Below are positions 1 through 13,400 of a stretch of DNA of 64,000 nt, one piece after another (position 1 is the stretch's first letter; every line of letters begins with the position of its first letter). Source of the DNA: JADLBR01 sp964651705. Lineage in GTDB: Bacteria > Verrucomicrobiota > Verrucomicrobiia > JADLBR01. The stretch is from the NCBI GenBank assembly GCA_964651705.1, contig CAZYWZ010000004.1, positions 1 to 64,000 on the forward strand, read 5' to 3'. The notes under the pieces are model-generated. The model ran no database searches. It was not told the origin of the DNA and saw only the letters and a list, made by a program, of their open reading frames with translations. The position numbers and the translations under genes were made by a program.

Positions 1-21
1 GCAAGAGGCACCAAGCTTCGC

Positions 22-336
22 TTGGCGCACACGATGGGAAAAAAGTCGGTAACACTGCCGCCCAACCAGGCCAACGACGAGCTCTTCTTCGTCGAGGAGG
101 AACGCCACGTGCGCGCCGACAACACCTTCTCGTTCAAGTCGGTCCGCTTCGAGGCGCCACGCCATCTGCCCGAGCGCACAATCCAGATCCGCTTCGAGCG
201 CCGCCGCCCCACCGCGCGCGTGGTCGTCTACTACAAGGGCGAGCGCATGGGCGAGGCCCGGCCCCTGGACCCGGTCGCCAACGACAGGCACCCCACCAAC
301 AACAGACCCCAGACCCAAAACGAGGCACAGCCATGA
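22..336 (+). pseudogene. C-terminal fragment of a DDE (Mu/IS481-like) transposase
   Basis: The 104-residue frame begins in frame with no recognisable catalytic core and reads as the beta-barrel C-terminal domain of a Mu/IS481-type transposase. It contains ERHVRADNTFSF, then FEAPRHLPERTIQIRF, then VVVYYKGERMGEARPLD, the usual layout of these domains. The DDE catalytic part is missing, either lost or outside the window. The frame enters through the direct repeat at 33-57, so it looks truncated by a recombination or insertion at that repeat. Its TGA overlaps the ATG of the following ATPase as ATGA, the normal coupling of transposase to helper ATPase. A 6-bp stem with a 3-nt loop lies at 11-25. 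The fragment is not expected to be functional. Confidence 0.6.
33..57 (+). repeat. Direct repeat, left copy (GATGGGAAAAA...GGTAACAC)
   Basis: About 25 bases starting GATGGGAAAAAAG and continuing CGGTAACACTG. They recur in the same orientation at 871-894 with one gap and a few substitutions. The copy lies at the truncated 5' side of the transposase fragment. Confidence 0.6.
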
Positions 337-872
337 TCCGCTCCCACTTCGGCCTGCAAAAGAACCCCTTCGACCTCGAGTCGCTCGCGCTGCTGGCCCA
401 CCAGCAGGAGGTCTTCGACATCCTCAGGGTCCACGCCGGGCAGGGCGGCCTCTGCCTGGTGCTGGGCGAGCCCGGCACCGGCAAGAGCGTCCTCAAACAG
501 GCCCTGCTCGCCCACGACCCCAAGCGGATGATCACCCCCGCGGTCAACCGCACCCTGCACACCTACCACAATACCCTGCGCATCCTCTGCGAGGCCTTCC
601 AGATCGAGTTCAACGGCCGCGACCACCACTGCGAGCGGCTGCTGGTCCAGGAGGCCTTCCGCGTCCACCGCGCCGGCAAGATGCTGGTGCCCATCGTCGA
701 TGACGCCCATCTCATGGCCCCCGATTGCCTGCGCAAGCTGCGGCTGCTCTTCGAGGACTTCCCGCGATCCCACAACCTGGTGCTCATCGGCCAGCCGCCG
801 CTGCTCCAGACCCTCTCTCTCTCCATCAACGAGGAGATCCGCTCCCGGGTCACCTACTCGGTGGTCCTGTGA
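333..872 (+). pseudogene. Truncated ExeA/TniB-type AAA ATPase of a transposon
   Basis: A 179-residue AAA+ protein starting MIRSHFGLQKNPFD, the typical opening of ExeA/GspA-like transposition ATPases. The Walker A motif is GEPGTGKSV (about residues 49-57) and a Walker B-like segment is PIVDDAHLM (about 123-131). Relatives usually run to about 260-280 residues. This frame stops right after the sensor/arginine region (SRVTYSVVL), where a direct repeat begins at 871, so the C-terminal lid domain is missing. It overlaps the upstream transposase fragment by 4 nt. Such ATPases select targets and activate the transposase. With both partners truncated, the pair is most likely a dead remnant of an insertion element. 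Confidence 0.65.
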
Positions 873-894
873 TGGGAAAAATCCGGTAACACCG
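871..894 (+). repeat. Direct repeat, right copy (GATGGGAAAAA...GGTAACAC)
   Basis: Second copy of the repeat at 33-57, beginning GATGGGAAAAATCC and ending GGTAACACCG. It starts at the stop of the truncated ATPase and 19 bases before the end of the immunity gene. The two copies bracket the broken transposase/ATPase pair exactly, so they are probably element ends or recombination scars. Confidence 0.6.
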
Positions 895-912
895 AAATCG
901 CCGGCGGCAACT

Positions 913-1494
913 TCAGCCAGTGGAGCCACGTGGTTGCGATCCTCGTTCGCCCTTCCAGATCTCTTTGAACTCAAGACCCTCCAATCCGGCATGTTGCCAC
1001 GCCTCCACAAACCGATTCGTCACGAAGGTTGGGCTGACACGAAGGTCTGGAATCTTGAAGATGTCGATTCCGGAAAGACGCTCTCCTTTGAAAACGTACT
1101 GACTAATCCGCATGATCCGCCCGCCACCGAAGCGGAGCACAGAGGACGCTCTCTGATCCAGCGCATCCACGATGCGGGTGGGATTGAACAAGACCAGGTC
1201 CGCTCCAGAACACGATAGAGCGAGGAGTTCTCCGTGGTCCTCCAGCATCGGTTGCAGTTTTGCTGCTGCTCCTTCTCTCAGTATTAGGGCATGCGAGCCA
1301 AGCCAAGGAGCGTCCGACCGTAGAAGCTTCCTCCCTTCGTCCTGGCGAACCAGGTGCATCGGTATCGAACGCCAAGTCCCACATCTAGATTCACCGTTAA
1401 TCTCAACGTTGATCCGTTCGAAATCCTCTTCCGCCTTTGGGTGGCACAACTCAAAACCTTCGGCAGCCAGTGGCGAGTAGATCGCGACCTTCAT
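913..1494 (-). CDS. Imm11-type immunity protein (DUF1629-like) for the RHS toxin
   Basis: A 193-residue soluble protein with no signal peptide. The central and C-terminal parts carry LSCSGADLVLFNP, then IVDALD, then IFKIP and a LEGLEFKEIW ending. This is the pattern I associate with the Imm11/DUF1629 (MXAN_0049) immunity family, often found beside polymorphic toxins with AHH or HNH nuclease tips. The ATG overlaps the TGA of the giant RHS gene as ATGA, so the two are translationally coupled and made together. The expected role is cytoplasmic binding and inhibition of the AHH nuclease, protecting the producer. Position and coupling strongly support immunity; the family name rests on motif recognition alone. 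Confidence 0.78.
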   Translation of the reverse strand: MKVAIYSPLAAEGFELCHPKAEEDFERINVEINGESRCGTWRSIPMHLVRQDEGRKLLRSDAPWLGSHALILREGAAAKLQPMLEDHGELLALSCSGADLVLFNPTRIVDALDQRASSVLRFGGGRIMRISQYVFKGERLSGIDIFKIPDLRVSPTFVTNRFVEAWQHAGLEGLEFKEIWKGERGSQPRGSTG

Positions 1495-4400
1495 ATCCCA
1501 CCAGTCAATAGTACCTGGCGAAGTGCGCCAAGAACTTCTAGTGCCTCAGCTCGAGTTGTCGCCTGGCCCAGCGCCTCGTTAACCGCTTGATAGTACGCAC
1601 GGGTATGCAGTGTTGAATGAATGGCAGCTCCAGCCGGATTCGCAACGGCCCGCGATGCCGGCAAAAATACCCCGTTCGCGGCCTCGTTGATCCCGATGCC
1701 GAAACGGTTCAGAACAGCCCGCGCCGGCGCAGCGCTCTTCGCACTTCCCGCAACGATGTGATGTGCTGCCCATCCCGCTGGCCGCGCAGAACCCGACGCC
1801 TGAAGTGCCGCCCCTAAAGCCCTCGACGAGGGAGCCGCGATTTGTACCGCCGCGCGTGGAGCGAAGCGACCAAAAATCCGCCCGAGTATCCTGCCACCCC
1901 AAGACGCGATAGTAGGACGAAAGGCGGCAACAGCCGGTCCACCCGCTATGCCGGTTCCCACCCAAACCGATGCATCGACGGAAAGGTCCTGTATGGCTGC
2001 GTACCCTTCTCTTGCGCTGGGGCCACTTCCTGGGAGATATGCGGAGAAGGAAGTTGGATCTCCATTGAAGCCAAATGCCGAAACACCATGACACGTGATG
2101 CATGGCTCGACTTCGTCGTGCAGTGCCGAGTTGAACAGGGCCAAGAAGGCGCCCGTCACAGCTCCGTTCCCGAATTTGCCGCCGCCAAGTTCCGCCGCGG
2201 TGCCACCGACAATGGCGGCGATCGCGGCATTGGCGAACTTCCCGCTCGGCCCTGTTGTGTCGATTGCGAGGGCACCCGTGATGCCGGCGCTGAGGGCACC
2301 GGCCCACATCCCGCTGACGAAATCCCCCCCAAAGGACTCACTGATCACCCCGCCGAGCGCGGCGTGCCCGACGACGGAAAACGCGTACTGTGCCAGGTAT
2401 TCGCCGGTACTTTGGCCTATGGCTATCGCCGCGCTTCCCACCCCCGCGGTCAGCGCGCCGATGCCGGCCTGGATGACCCCGGCCTTCATGGCGCTGGCGA
2501 AGTCCGCCCCATTCAGCGCGGCGTTCATCGAACCGGCCACGAATCCGCCGACCGCGCCCGCGAGGATCGGGAGGTTCAGCGGCCCCATGGCGATGGCGAT
2601 GGCCCCGCCGACGATGGTGGAGAAGATGCTGCTGCCGTCGGAGCCCAAAAAGCTACCGATGGCGCGGAAGAGCCCGCCGAGGAAGTAGCCCGTGGGGTCT
2701 GTGAAGCTCAGGGGATTGTTGAGAACGTAGGCGTAGCGGTTGTAGCTCTGGCTGAAATCCGGGAACTGGACGAACGGGTCCGGGGAGAGGAAGCGGCCGG
2801 TTCCAGGGTCGTAGATACGCCCGTTCATGTGGACCAGGCCGAGGGCGTCGAGCATCTCGTGGCCGGTGAAGCCGCGGGTCGTGGGCCGCGGGTCCTCCCA
2901 GATCGGGGCGTCGAGGGCGCGCTTGCCCCCCCAGGCCTCGAAGCTCACGCGCTCCACGCAGTGGCCGTCCTCGTCGGAGATCGCCGTCACCGAGCCGAGG
3001 TGGTCGGTGTGCAGCCAGCGGGTGCGCGCGTTGGAGCCGCCGGGTGCCTGCACTTGGACGACGGAGCGCCCGGCGGGCGTCATCACGTAGAAGCGGTGCT
3101 CGACGGAGGCGTCGGGCTTGGTGATGTGCTCGAACAGGCCTCCGGCGGCGTAGAGCGTGGTCGTTGTGGCACCACCGTCGGTCTGCCGGAACAGGATGCG
3201 GGCGTTGTCGCAGTCGTACTCCCACTCCGCCGCCACCGACCCCCGCGCTATGGTCGTGGGGAGGTTGGCGGCGTTCCACGCCAGGGCGCGCCCGCCGCCG
3301 TCGGTCAGGTTCCCGTTGGCGTCGTAAACGTAATCGGCGCCACCACCGACGCTCCGCAGGGCGTGCGGGCGCACGTCGCCGCCGGTGCCGAAGCCGTACT
3401 GCTGGATCTGGCCGTTCTTGCTCGTGAGGTTGCCGAAGGCGTCGTAGGAGAAGGTCGCTGCCCCCGCGGCGCGCAACCGGTTGAGGTCGTCATACGCGTA
3501 CGACTCGTCGAGGGACTGCTGGCCGACCTTGGCCCACTCGTCCTTTCGGCGCGTGAGGTTGCCGAGCGGGTCGAAGAAGAACTCCTCGAACTGCACCTGG
3601 CTGAGCGGGTTCTCACGCTGGGTGCGGATCCAGGCGATCCGTCCGGTCTCGGGCACGTAGGCCCTGTCGGTGACGAGGCCGTTGCCGAGGCTCTCCAGGG
3701 TCAGGTTCCCGGCGGCGTTGAACGCGTCGCCGCGCCAGAGGGACTCGGCGGTGTCCCCCCGCCAGACCTCGCGCAGGGCGCCAGTGGCGACGTCGTAGCT
3801 GTTGCTGACCGTGAACCCGTCGCGGGGGTATGTGATGGACTGGACCCTGCTCAGGTCGTCATAGGTCTGGGTGACCGCGAACGTCAGGTTGGTGATGGAT
3901 TCGGTATGGGCGACGGGCCTGCCGAGGCTGTCGTATTCGGCCTCCTCGCGATAGACCAGGGAATTGTCGGAGACCCTGCGCTTCTCGGCGTAATGGAGCT
4001 TGCCGACGCCCTTGCCCGTCGCCGTGTCGAAGACCCAGGCCGACTCGTGGTCCGGGTCGGAGCGCCCGACCACCCGGCCCAGCGCGTCGTAGTCGGTCTC
4101 GGTGGTGACGTTGCGCGCGTCGGTCTGCGAGACCAGCTCGCCGAACACGTTGTAGCCGTAGCTCCACTGGCCCATGTCGGGATCGGTCATCGCCCTCTTG
4201 CGTCCCAGGAGGTCGTAGGTCATCGAGCGGGTGCGGGTCTTGGTGCCGTCGCTCGTGGTCACCTCCCGGAGATTGCCGGCCGCGTCGTGCGCGTAGGAGG
4301 TCGTCAGGGTGAACGCCGAGTCCCCGCCGAAGGCGCGTGCGTGGTCCTGGACCGAGACGACCCGTTTCTGGGTGTCTCGAACCGTCACGCGGACCTGGCC

Positions 4401-7400
4401 GAGCGCGTTGGTCTCGGTGGTGGTCAGGCCGGAATAGCCGAAGCTGTCTTCGGCGTGGGTGCCGCCGGCCTGCGGCGTCGTCACTTTCTTGACGCGGCCG
4501 AGCAAGTCGTATTCGGTCGTGATCGTGGGAGGGGAAGCGGAGCCCGCCAGATGGGGCCGCGTCGCGGCGACCACCCGCCCGAACCCGTCGTACCCCGTGT
4601 CCTGGTATACCTTCTGGTTGTCGGGGGTGAATCCCACGGTGCGGATGGTGCGGTCCAGCGCGTCCTTGAAGGCGACGGAGGGGGCCGAGCCCGAGGATTG
4701 CGTCACGACGTACCACAGCGCCAGCGCCGGCGCGTCGCCGGCGTAGGGACCCTCGTCGGCATAGAACCACGCGGTGGCCGTGGAGGTGTTGTCCGGTCGG
4801 GTCTCGCCGGTCTGACGTCCGAAGGCGTCGTAGGCGAACGTCGTCGTGAGGTCGTTGGGGCCGGTGACCGACTGGACCACCCCGATGTGCGCGTGATAGG
4901 TGCGCGTCTCGGCGTGTCCCAGCGCGTTGGTGACCGCCACCGGCAGGCGCCCGAGGGCATCGAAGGCGGTGGAGGTGACGCGCTCGACGGTCTGGCCGGG
5001 GTCCCGGTGATCGGGGCCGTGGCTGCGGACGCGCGTCGTGTTCCCGAACGCGTCAAAGCCATGGTCGGTGCCGAGGGGCAGGACCTCCGTCGATCCGGGC
5101 TCCGAGGTCTCGCCACTGAGCTGGCCGTTCGACGGGTCATAGGCGAAGCCCGCACTCCGGACCACGTCGGGCCAGCCTGGCGCCTGGTGGGTGACCGTGC
5201 TGGCGGTGAGCTTGGAGACGCGCCAGCTCTGGAGATCGACCGAATAGCTGCTTTCGGTGATCTTCCGGAAGCCGCCGCTATCGGCCACCTCGACGTGGCC
5301 CGGGTTCCCGTAGGCGTCGTAGTCGGAGATGCTGTTGGTCACCGAGGCCACCATCGAGCCATCGAGCTCGTAGGTGGTCTCGACCGAATCCCCGGCGTAT
5401 GGCGCGTAGATCGTGCCCCCCGAGACGGCGGTCGCCACGGTCTGGTAGGCCGTTTCTGAAACGCCGTTGGTGACGCCCCCGGGCCCGAGGACGACGGTCC
5501 TCTCCGGCATGCCGGTGTAGGGGAACTCCTGCTCGTACCAGGTGGTGGTCGTCTGGCCGCCCACGGTCCGATACCTCTCGTCCTCGACCTCGACCCAGCG
5601 GAAGCCGAGCATGCCGCGCAGCGGGTGGACCCGCAGGCCGCCGTAGCGGTAGTGCACCCGGTACTCGTCTGGCAGGCCGCCGGACCCGTCGAGGCCCGTG
5701 GGCCGCGTCACGGTCCGGACGACCGGCAGTGGCGCGGTGGTGTTGAGGGCGCCGGCCGGAAGTCCGTCGCCGTCTCCCAGCTCGTACAGCCGCGGCTCGC
5801 CCTGGGGCACGGGCGTGGCCAGGGTGGCGTAGGCGATCTTGGTCGCCCGTCCCATGCCGTCCTCGATCTCGGTGATCACGTCGTGGATCATCTGGCCGGT
5901 GGAGCACATCATGAAGTCCCCGCCGCCGTTGACCCGGAGCATGTCCTCCTTGCCGTCGCCGTTGAAATCCCCCGTGAAGGAGAGGTCCTCCCACCGGGTC
6001 CAGACGTCCTTGATCCGTTCCCCGACCTTGAAGGAGGTCCCCGTGGAATAGTAGATCCAGCGGTCGACCCCCTTGATGTAGCCGTTGAACTTCGAGTTCT
6101 TCATGACCAACAGGTCGGCCTTGCCGTCCCCGTTGAAATCCCCCGTCTTGAGCTCGGACTCGTCGCTGAACTTGAACGCCGTGCCCCATTTCTTGGGGCC
6201 CGCGAAGTTTCCCCCGCCGAGCGACTCGTAGACGCGGATGTCCTCGCCGTTCTCGGTCTCCAGCCGGATGAGGTCCGTCATCCCGTCGCCGTTGACGTCC
6301 CCGGCCGTCCAGGCGTAGTTGGTGACGCAGCCCTGCTTGGCGAAGGCCGTCTTCGAGTCCAGGCTCAGTTCGGTGAGTCCGCGGGTCTTGTTGACCAGCA
6401 GCGTCCCGAAGAGCTTGAGGTCCTCGTCATAGTGGAAATTGAGGATGTCCGGCAGCCCGTCGCCGGTGAAATCCGCCAGCAGCGTCTGCAGGTAGCCCTT
6501 GTTGCTCTGGTAGTCGCCGTCGTCGGTGTTCTCGCGGCTCCAGATCACCTGCCCGCTGGCGTTGGTGCCCCCGTTGAGCATCACGTCGACGTAGATCCGG
6601 GAGTCCACGTCCTCGCTGGAGTACTTGTTCTTGCCCGAGACCTTGACGATGTCGAGCTTTCCGTCGGCGTTGAAGTCGGCGGGGTAGAAGAACATGTTCG
6701 TCCGCCAGGAGGTGCCGGTGTCGAAGGTCGGCTCCGCGGCGAAACCGGCCTGGGCGGTGTTGCGGAAGAGCCGGAGGTTGACGTCCCCGCCGGATGCGTG
6801 CATCTGCGCGATGTCTACCCAGCCGTCGCCGTTGAAGTCCCCCGGGATCCACCGGTCCTGGGTGGCGAAATTGGCGCCCCCGTCATACCAGTGCGCGGGC
6901 GACTCGTTGAGGTGGCCCCCGTCGGAGGTGTAGACCCGGATGCGCGTCTCGTCCCCGTCGTCCCGGCGCTCGACCAGCGCCATGTCGGTGAGCGCGTCGT
7001 TGTTGAAATCCCCCGAGACCCACTCGGCGTCCGGGTTCTCGTCGGAGGACGGGTGCCTCTTGAGGAGGCCCCCGGGGTCGGTCTCGCGCCGGATCGGTTC
7101 CCGCGCGATATCCTCGCCGCGGCCCCAGTCCACCACCGTGAAGTAGCCCAGGTCGTTGTAGGGCTTGCGCGTCCACTCGAACCGGGTCGGCGCGAGGTGG
7201 CGGCCCCCGGCGCCCTGGCCGACGGACTCCTGCACGTAGGCCAGGAGCGAGCGCCCGGTGATCTCGCTCAAGTCGTAGGTGAAGGTGTAGCGGCGCACCT
7301 CCTGGGACTGGAAGGTGCTGACGACCGAGGCCAGCCGGCGGGTGTTGCGCATGGTGCGGCCCCTGAGGTGGGCGACGGTGCGGTCGCCCTCCGGGGCATC

Positions 7401-10400
7401 CTCGTAGTTGAACGTCACCCTGGCGTACGGGGCGAGGCCCTGGCCGTCGTTGCCGGTGTAGTCGATGCGCTCGACCAGGAATTCGGAGTCGGTGTTGCCG
7501 CCGGAGTCGAGGTGCCCATAGGTGAAGTCGATGTAGTTGCCGTTCTGGTCCTCGATGCGCCTTACGGCCCAGGTGAGCTTCTTGCCGTCGGCCCCGCCTG
7601 CGGCCCAGCCGGAGGTGGCGGTGCCATAGGTGTAGATGAGCCCCGCCTTGGTCCATGCCTTGAAGGAGTCCGGGTTGTTGGGGTCGGTGCCATAGGCCGC
7701 GACGCGGGTGAACGTGTCGATCTCGGTGCGGTACTCGGCCAGCGCCCCGGTCACGGTGGGCGCCACCTCGATGAGCCGCTGGCCGTCGAGGGCGAAGCGG
7801 TCGTTGTCGTCGAAATCCACCCCGTCGACGAACCCGTCGTGGACCATGGTGGCCGCGGTGCGGGACACGGCCGAGAGCCCCGAGATCGCCCAGCCGACGC
7901 CCAGGACCGAGTTGGCCTTCATGGTGTAGGAGAGCGCGAGCTTGGGCGCCATGCCGGCGGTCCCCGGCGACACGGTGACCGGAATCGTGTAGCTCGCCTG
8001 GCCCGATGGGGTGACCGAAAAGCTCCCGGCCGTCGCCCCGATGTCGGTTGCCTTGAACGGGTCCACCACGAGCGGATCGGTCCTCGGGTCCGCCTGGTAC
8101 TCCTCGAGGTTGGTGTGGCCGTCGCCGTCGGGGTCGGCCGCCGCGTCCGCCGCGGATCGCGGGTCAAGTCCGTGGTCGACCTCCCATGCGTCGTCCATCC
8201 CGTCGCCGTCGGTGTCGGGATCGAACGGGTCGGTGCCGATCTTGAACTCCTTGAAGTCCGAGAGGTAGTCGTCGTCCTCGTCGCCGTTCATGGCGTCGAA
8301 GCGCCAGCGCGCCGACTTGCCCTCCTTGAGCGACTCCCGGTACCCCGGATTGCCGGCCGCGGGGATCCACAGGGGCGGCACGTCGGGGTCGCTGGCGTGG
8401 GTGAATTCGACCCTATAATCTAGGTTGCCGCAGGCCGATTCCTTCAGCTCCAGCTCGAACTCGTAGCGGTACCGGGGGACATCGCCCGGCTCGCTGAGGT
8501 GGATGTCGACCTTCTCGGAGCGCCACTTCGGCGGGTCGTCCTCCGGGTCGCTGATCTCCTCCCAGTCGATGTCTCCGGTCTCGATGATCCGCTCCCTGTG
8601 GCCCTCGTGGTCCCGGAAGTGCATCGTCCACTCGCCGTACCGCTCGTCCTTCGAGTTCTCCTTGAACGCCACCCGGACCCTGAATGTCTCGGTCTTCTCC
8701 TTGAGCCGCAGCCAGGTCTTCTGGATATCCTCCGGGCCCAGGAGGCCGCCGATCACGCGGACCTCGTCGATCATGCCCTCGAATCCCATGCCCAGCAGCA
8801 GGTCCTCGCGGTTCACGGGGAGCGAGCGGTTGGGTTCCGCCCCAAACTCCACCGTCCTCGTCACGACGTTTGAGCCATCGACGTAGAGATCGAGCCTGCC
8901 GGGCCCGGCGGCGTAGGTAAGCGCGAGGTAGTGCCACCGGTTCGGCTGCAGCTCGGCCGGTGACACCAGCGGCTCGACGGGGGGCCAGGCCCCGCCCAGG
9001 GCGTTGGTGCCGCCCACCGAGAAGGAGACGCCGTTGGTATTGGCGACCAGCCGGAAGCCGGCGGTCTCGTCCCCCTTGCTGAGGATGTTGCCGAACCGCG
9101 GGTCGCCCACGCCGCGGGTGGGGTACACCCAGGCGGCCATCGAGATGTCCCCGGAAAGCTCCAGCGCGCCGGTGCCGGTGTCCAACACGTAGACCGCGTC
9201 GTCGCCACCGTAGAGCTGGAGCGAGCCTCCGAGGGCCGCCTGGGTGGGCCGCCAGTCCGGGTTGGTCTTGTTGTAGTAGCCGTGGTTCCGGTTGGTGGTC
9301 GCGTCGGGGGCCACCCAGCCGATGCGCTGGTCCATCGGCCAGTACCCGATCTCGCCGCGGTACGGCGAGAGGTGGTACTCGACCACCTTCATGCGGTCCC
9401 CGGCGACGATCGTCGCGGCGACCGTCACCGGCGCGTTGCTGGCGAAGAGCTGCGCATCGGTGGCGGAGAAATAGATCGTGGCCACCCCGTTGGAGTCGGT
9501 GCGCATCGGGGCGCGCAACCCGAACTCTCCGCCGGCCTGCCCGACCGGGGCCAGGGACAGGCGCCCGGAGTACACCGGGACCGCGTTGGTCCCCTGGATC
9601 TCGGTGCCGCTGGACTCGAGGGCAAAGAACACCGGCGCACCGGCCAGGGCGACGTTGGTCCCGCCCTGCTCCTTGAAGATCTGCAGCGCCAGGGGCACCC
9701 CGCCGGCGAGGTCGGCCTCCAGGACCGTCATGGACGCGGAGCGATGCGGGTCGGTCTCGGGCAGCTCGCCGTTGTAGTAGTCGGTCGGGTCGGTGCCATT
9801 GTCGTGCTCCTCCCGGTCGGTGAATCCGTCCCTGTCGAAGTCCTGGCCCGGCAGGCCGTCGGAGGTGAGCATGTCGCCGAAATAGTTCATCTCCCAGGTG
9901 TCCAGCAGCCCGTCGCCGTCGTTGTCGATGAACCACAGCCGGTGGATCTCCTCCGCCGAGAGCCCGCGCCGGTAGAGGCGCACGTCATCGAGCAGGCCCT
10001 TGAGGTTGTCGTTGCGCAGCGCGGGATCGCGGCCCAGGCCCAGGGGCAGGGGGCTGGGCAGGATCGCCGAGAGGGTGGCGTTGCTCGATGGCCCGCCCCA
10101 GTAGGGCGACGCGGGCCAGGCGGCCACGCGGGGCACGTTGGTGCGCCAGAAGCCGGGCACCGCCGGCACCGTGTACTGGGCCAGCGGCTTACCGTCGACG
10201 TAGAAGGCCCCGTCGTAGCGGTTGGACTGCGAGGAGGCGGTGAGCGTCACCGCCACGTGTCTCCACTGGCCCAGGCCGAGGTCCACGTCGTAGGCCACCA
10301 GCTGCTCCGCGCCGCGGCCGCAGAAGGTCAGCCTCTTCTGGTGGGGGTTGTACTCAAGCTCGTAGCCGGCCTGGTCGGCCCAGTGCTCCTTGCGGGAGAC

Positions 10401-13400
10401 CAGCCGATAGAAGCGGTTGGTCGAATCGTTGCCGATCTTGACCCACGCGGCGATGGTCATCTCGCCGGCGGGATCGAGCGCGTCGGCCCGGGGCACTCGC
10501 ACCCACGAGTTCTCCCCGTCGTAGAACAGCGCGCCCGGGTCCACCCCGTCGTCCGGCATCCATTCGACGGCGCCCATGAGGGTGCCGTGGTTGCCGAAGC
10601 CGGACTCGTCGGCGGTGGTGCCGCCCCCGCCCTCCGCGAAACGCCAGTCGCCGACCAGGTCGGTGCGGGTCACCGCGATGAACTCCAGGTTGGTGGAGGC
10701 GCCCGGCGAGGAGGCGCGGGCCGCGAAACGGTTGGTCGCCCCCGGGGCGCTCCGCAGGTACCCCCAGGCGATGGCGCGGCCCTCGCCATCGGTCCTGGCC
10801 ACCGCGGAGGCCGCCAGGCCCGACGGGTCGTGCCGCCCTGCGACCGACGAGGTCCCGGGGTCGAGGGCGGCGAACGCCACCGGGGCGTTGGAGAGGGCGA
10901 CGCCGTTGGTGGCGGTGACCAGCACCGAGAACGGCTCACCGAGGAAGTGGCTCCTGTAGCCCTCCTGCCCGTCGCCGCCGTCGATGGCCAGCAGGAACGG
11001 CTCCCCGTTGAAATAGTCCGCCGCGTCGGAGCCACCCCCGTATTCGCCGAGGTTGCTCGTCCCGTCCCCGTCGAAATCATCGCCCGGCAGCAGGCCCCAG
11101 ATATCCCGGATCGCGTCAGTCGGGTCGGCATCGACCAGCCGCGCCTCCCAACCGTCGGGGAGACCGTCCTGGTCGGCGTCGGGCACCAGCGCCGCGGCCT
11201 CCTCGGGCGCCAGCGCCCTGTCGTAGACCCGTATGTCGTCCAGGCGCCCCTGGAACCGGGCCCCCTCGCTGGACTCGTCGCCGTCGTGGAAGGCCATGCC
11301 GTCGCGCATCGCCCCCGCGCCCGCCGGGCCGTGGGGCCAGAGCTGCGAGCCGGGCGCCTCGCCCAGCGCCAGACCGTCGAGCTGCACCCGGATCGCGCCA
11401 TTGCTGACCGCCGGGCCGCCGTCCAGGACCAGCGCGACGTGGTACCATCGCCCCGTGGCCAGCGCCCCCGACTCGACCCAGTCGCCCGGGTCCCAGCCGC
11501 TCTCCTCAGTCGGCCGGTTCCAGCCGCCGGCAAAGAGGCGGTCGCCGGACAGGTAGATGCCCAGGCCCCGGTTGGTGTCGCCCTCGCCCCAGAGGACACG
11601 ATGCCCGTTGGTCTCCCCGAAGAGGTCGGCGTTGAACCACAGGCTCACCGTGCGGGCGCCATGGATGCCGCCGTTGATGCGCCCGGAATCCGGGACCGAC
11701 AGCAGGCCAGAGACCCCGTCGAAGGCCACGGCGCCGCCCGCGCCGCCCATCCGGTCGGTCGCCGCGACGGCGCCGGCGAGCGTCGCGTCCAGGCCGTTGC
11801 CGCTCGAGTCGCCGCCGTCGCCATCGAGCCCGTACCACGCCACCAGGCCCAGGCCGAGGCGGTATTCGATCCCGTTTGGCACGCCGTCCCCGTCGAAGTC
11901 GTCGCCGGGCGAAAGGTCGCGGATGCTGCGGATCGCATCGTCCGGGTCCGCGTCGACCAATTGCCGCTCCCAGTCGTCGGCCATCCCGTCCATGTCCGCG
12001 TCGGGCCCGAGCGCGGCGGCCTCGGACGGGGCCAGCGCCCGGTTGTAGATCCGCAGCTCGTCGAGGGCGCCGGCGAAGCGCGCGCCCTCGCCGGTCCCGT
12101 CGCCGTCGTGGAAGGCCATGCCATCGCGCATGGCGGCCGCCCCCGCCGGGGCGTGCCCCCAGATCTGGGAGGCCGCGGCCGACCCCAGTTCCTGCCCGTC
12201 CAGAAGAACGCGCATCGCCCCGTTGGACACCGCCGGTCCGGCCTCCAGGATCAGCGCGACATGGTGCCAGCCGCCCGTGGACAGCGGCCCGCTCTGGATC
12301 CAGTCGCCCGGGTCCCAGCCGCTTTCCTCCGCTGGCCGGTTCCATCCGCCCGCGTAGAGCCGCTCCCCGGAGAGGTAGACGTTGATGCCGCGGTTGGTGT
12401 CGCCCTCGCCCCAGAGCACCTGGCGGCCGACCGACGGCCCGAGATCGTCCGGGCGGAACCACAGGCTCACCGTCCTTGAGCCATGGACGCCCCCATTGAT
12501 GTGGGCCGAATCGGGCACCGAGAGCAACCCCGTGATCCCGTCAAAGTCCAGCGCGCCTCCGGCGCCGCCGTTCCTGTCGGCCGCGGCGACCGCCCCGGTC
12601 ACCGGCGCGTGCAGCCCGTTGCCGCCCGCGTCGTTCCCGTCCCCGTCGAGCGCGTACCGCGCCGCGAGGTCGAGGCCGAGCCGGTACTCGTCGAGGTTGA
12701 GGACCCCGTCCAGGTCGAAGTCGTCGCCCGGATGGAAGTCCCACTCGCTCTCGATATCGTCTTCCGGATCGGCGTCCGCAAACCCGCGCTCCCAGGCGTC
12801 GTCCATTCCGTCCCGGTCCACGTCGGGCCCGAGGAGGGCCACCTCGTCGCCGGAGAGGGCCCGCCGGTAGGCCCGCAGATCGTCGATCCAGCACGCCGTC
12901 GCGTCGCTCCAGTCGTCGTCGCCGATCGCCAGGGCCCCGGTGTTGGACACGGTGGTCCCCGCCAGGGTCACCTCCCTGTCCGGCGCCCCGTTGATGTAGA
13001 GCCGCAGCGAGCCCCCCTCCTTGACCAGGGCGACGTGGGTCCACGAGCCCACCGGGATCGGGGAGCTGGCGTCGATGCCCTCGTCCTGGGACGCCGTCGT
13101 CGAGACCCGCGCGTGGAGCGCGTTGCTCTCGGGGCGCATCCAGACTCCGAAGGTCCGCTGCATGTTGGCCGCCCCCTTGTGCATGACCGCGCGCCAGTTG
13201 CCCGTGGCCCCGGCGCGCAGGTTGATCCAGAACGCCACGCTGAAGTCGGCGCCCCCGGCCCCGAGGTCGATGCCAGCGCCATGGGGCACGGTCACGCGGT
13301 CGTCGGCTCCGTCGAGCGCGACCGCCCCGCCCATCGCGCCGCCGGTCCACGCCGCGCCGCCCGAAAGGGTGCCGTGCGCCCCCCAGCCCGAGCCATCGGC

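Noticed and set aside
1842..5459. 1205-codon plus-strand open frame
   Set aside because: Antisense to the RHS gene. Its text is Val/Gly/Arg-biased without domains, as expected for the shadow of a GC-rich gene.
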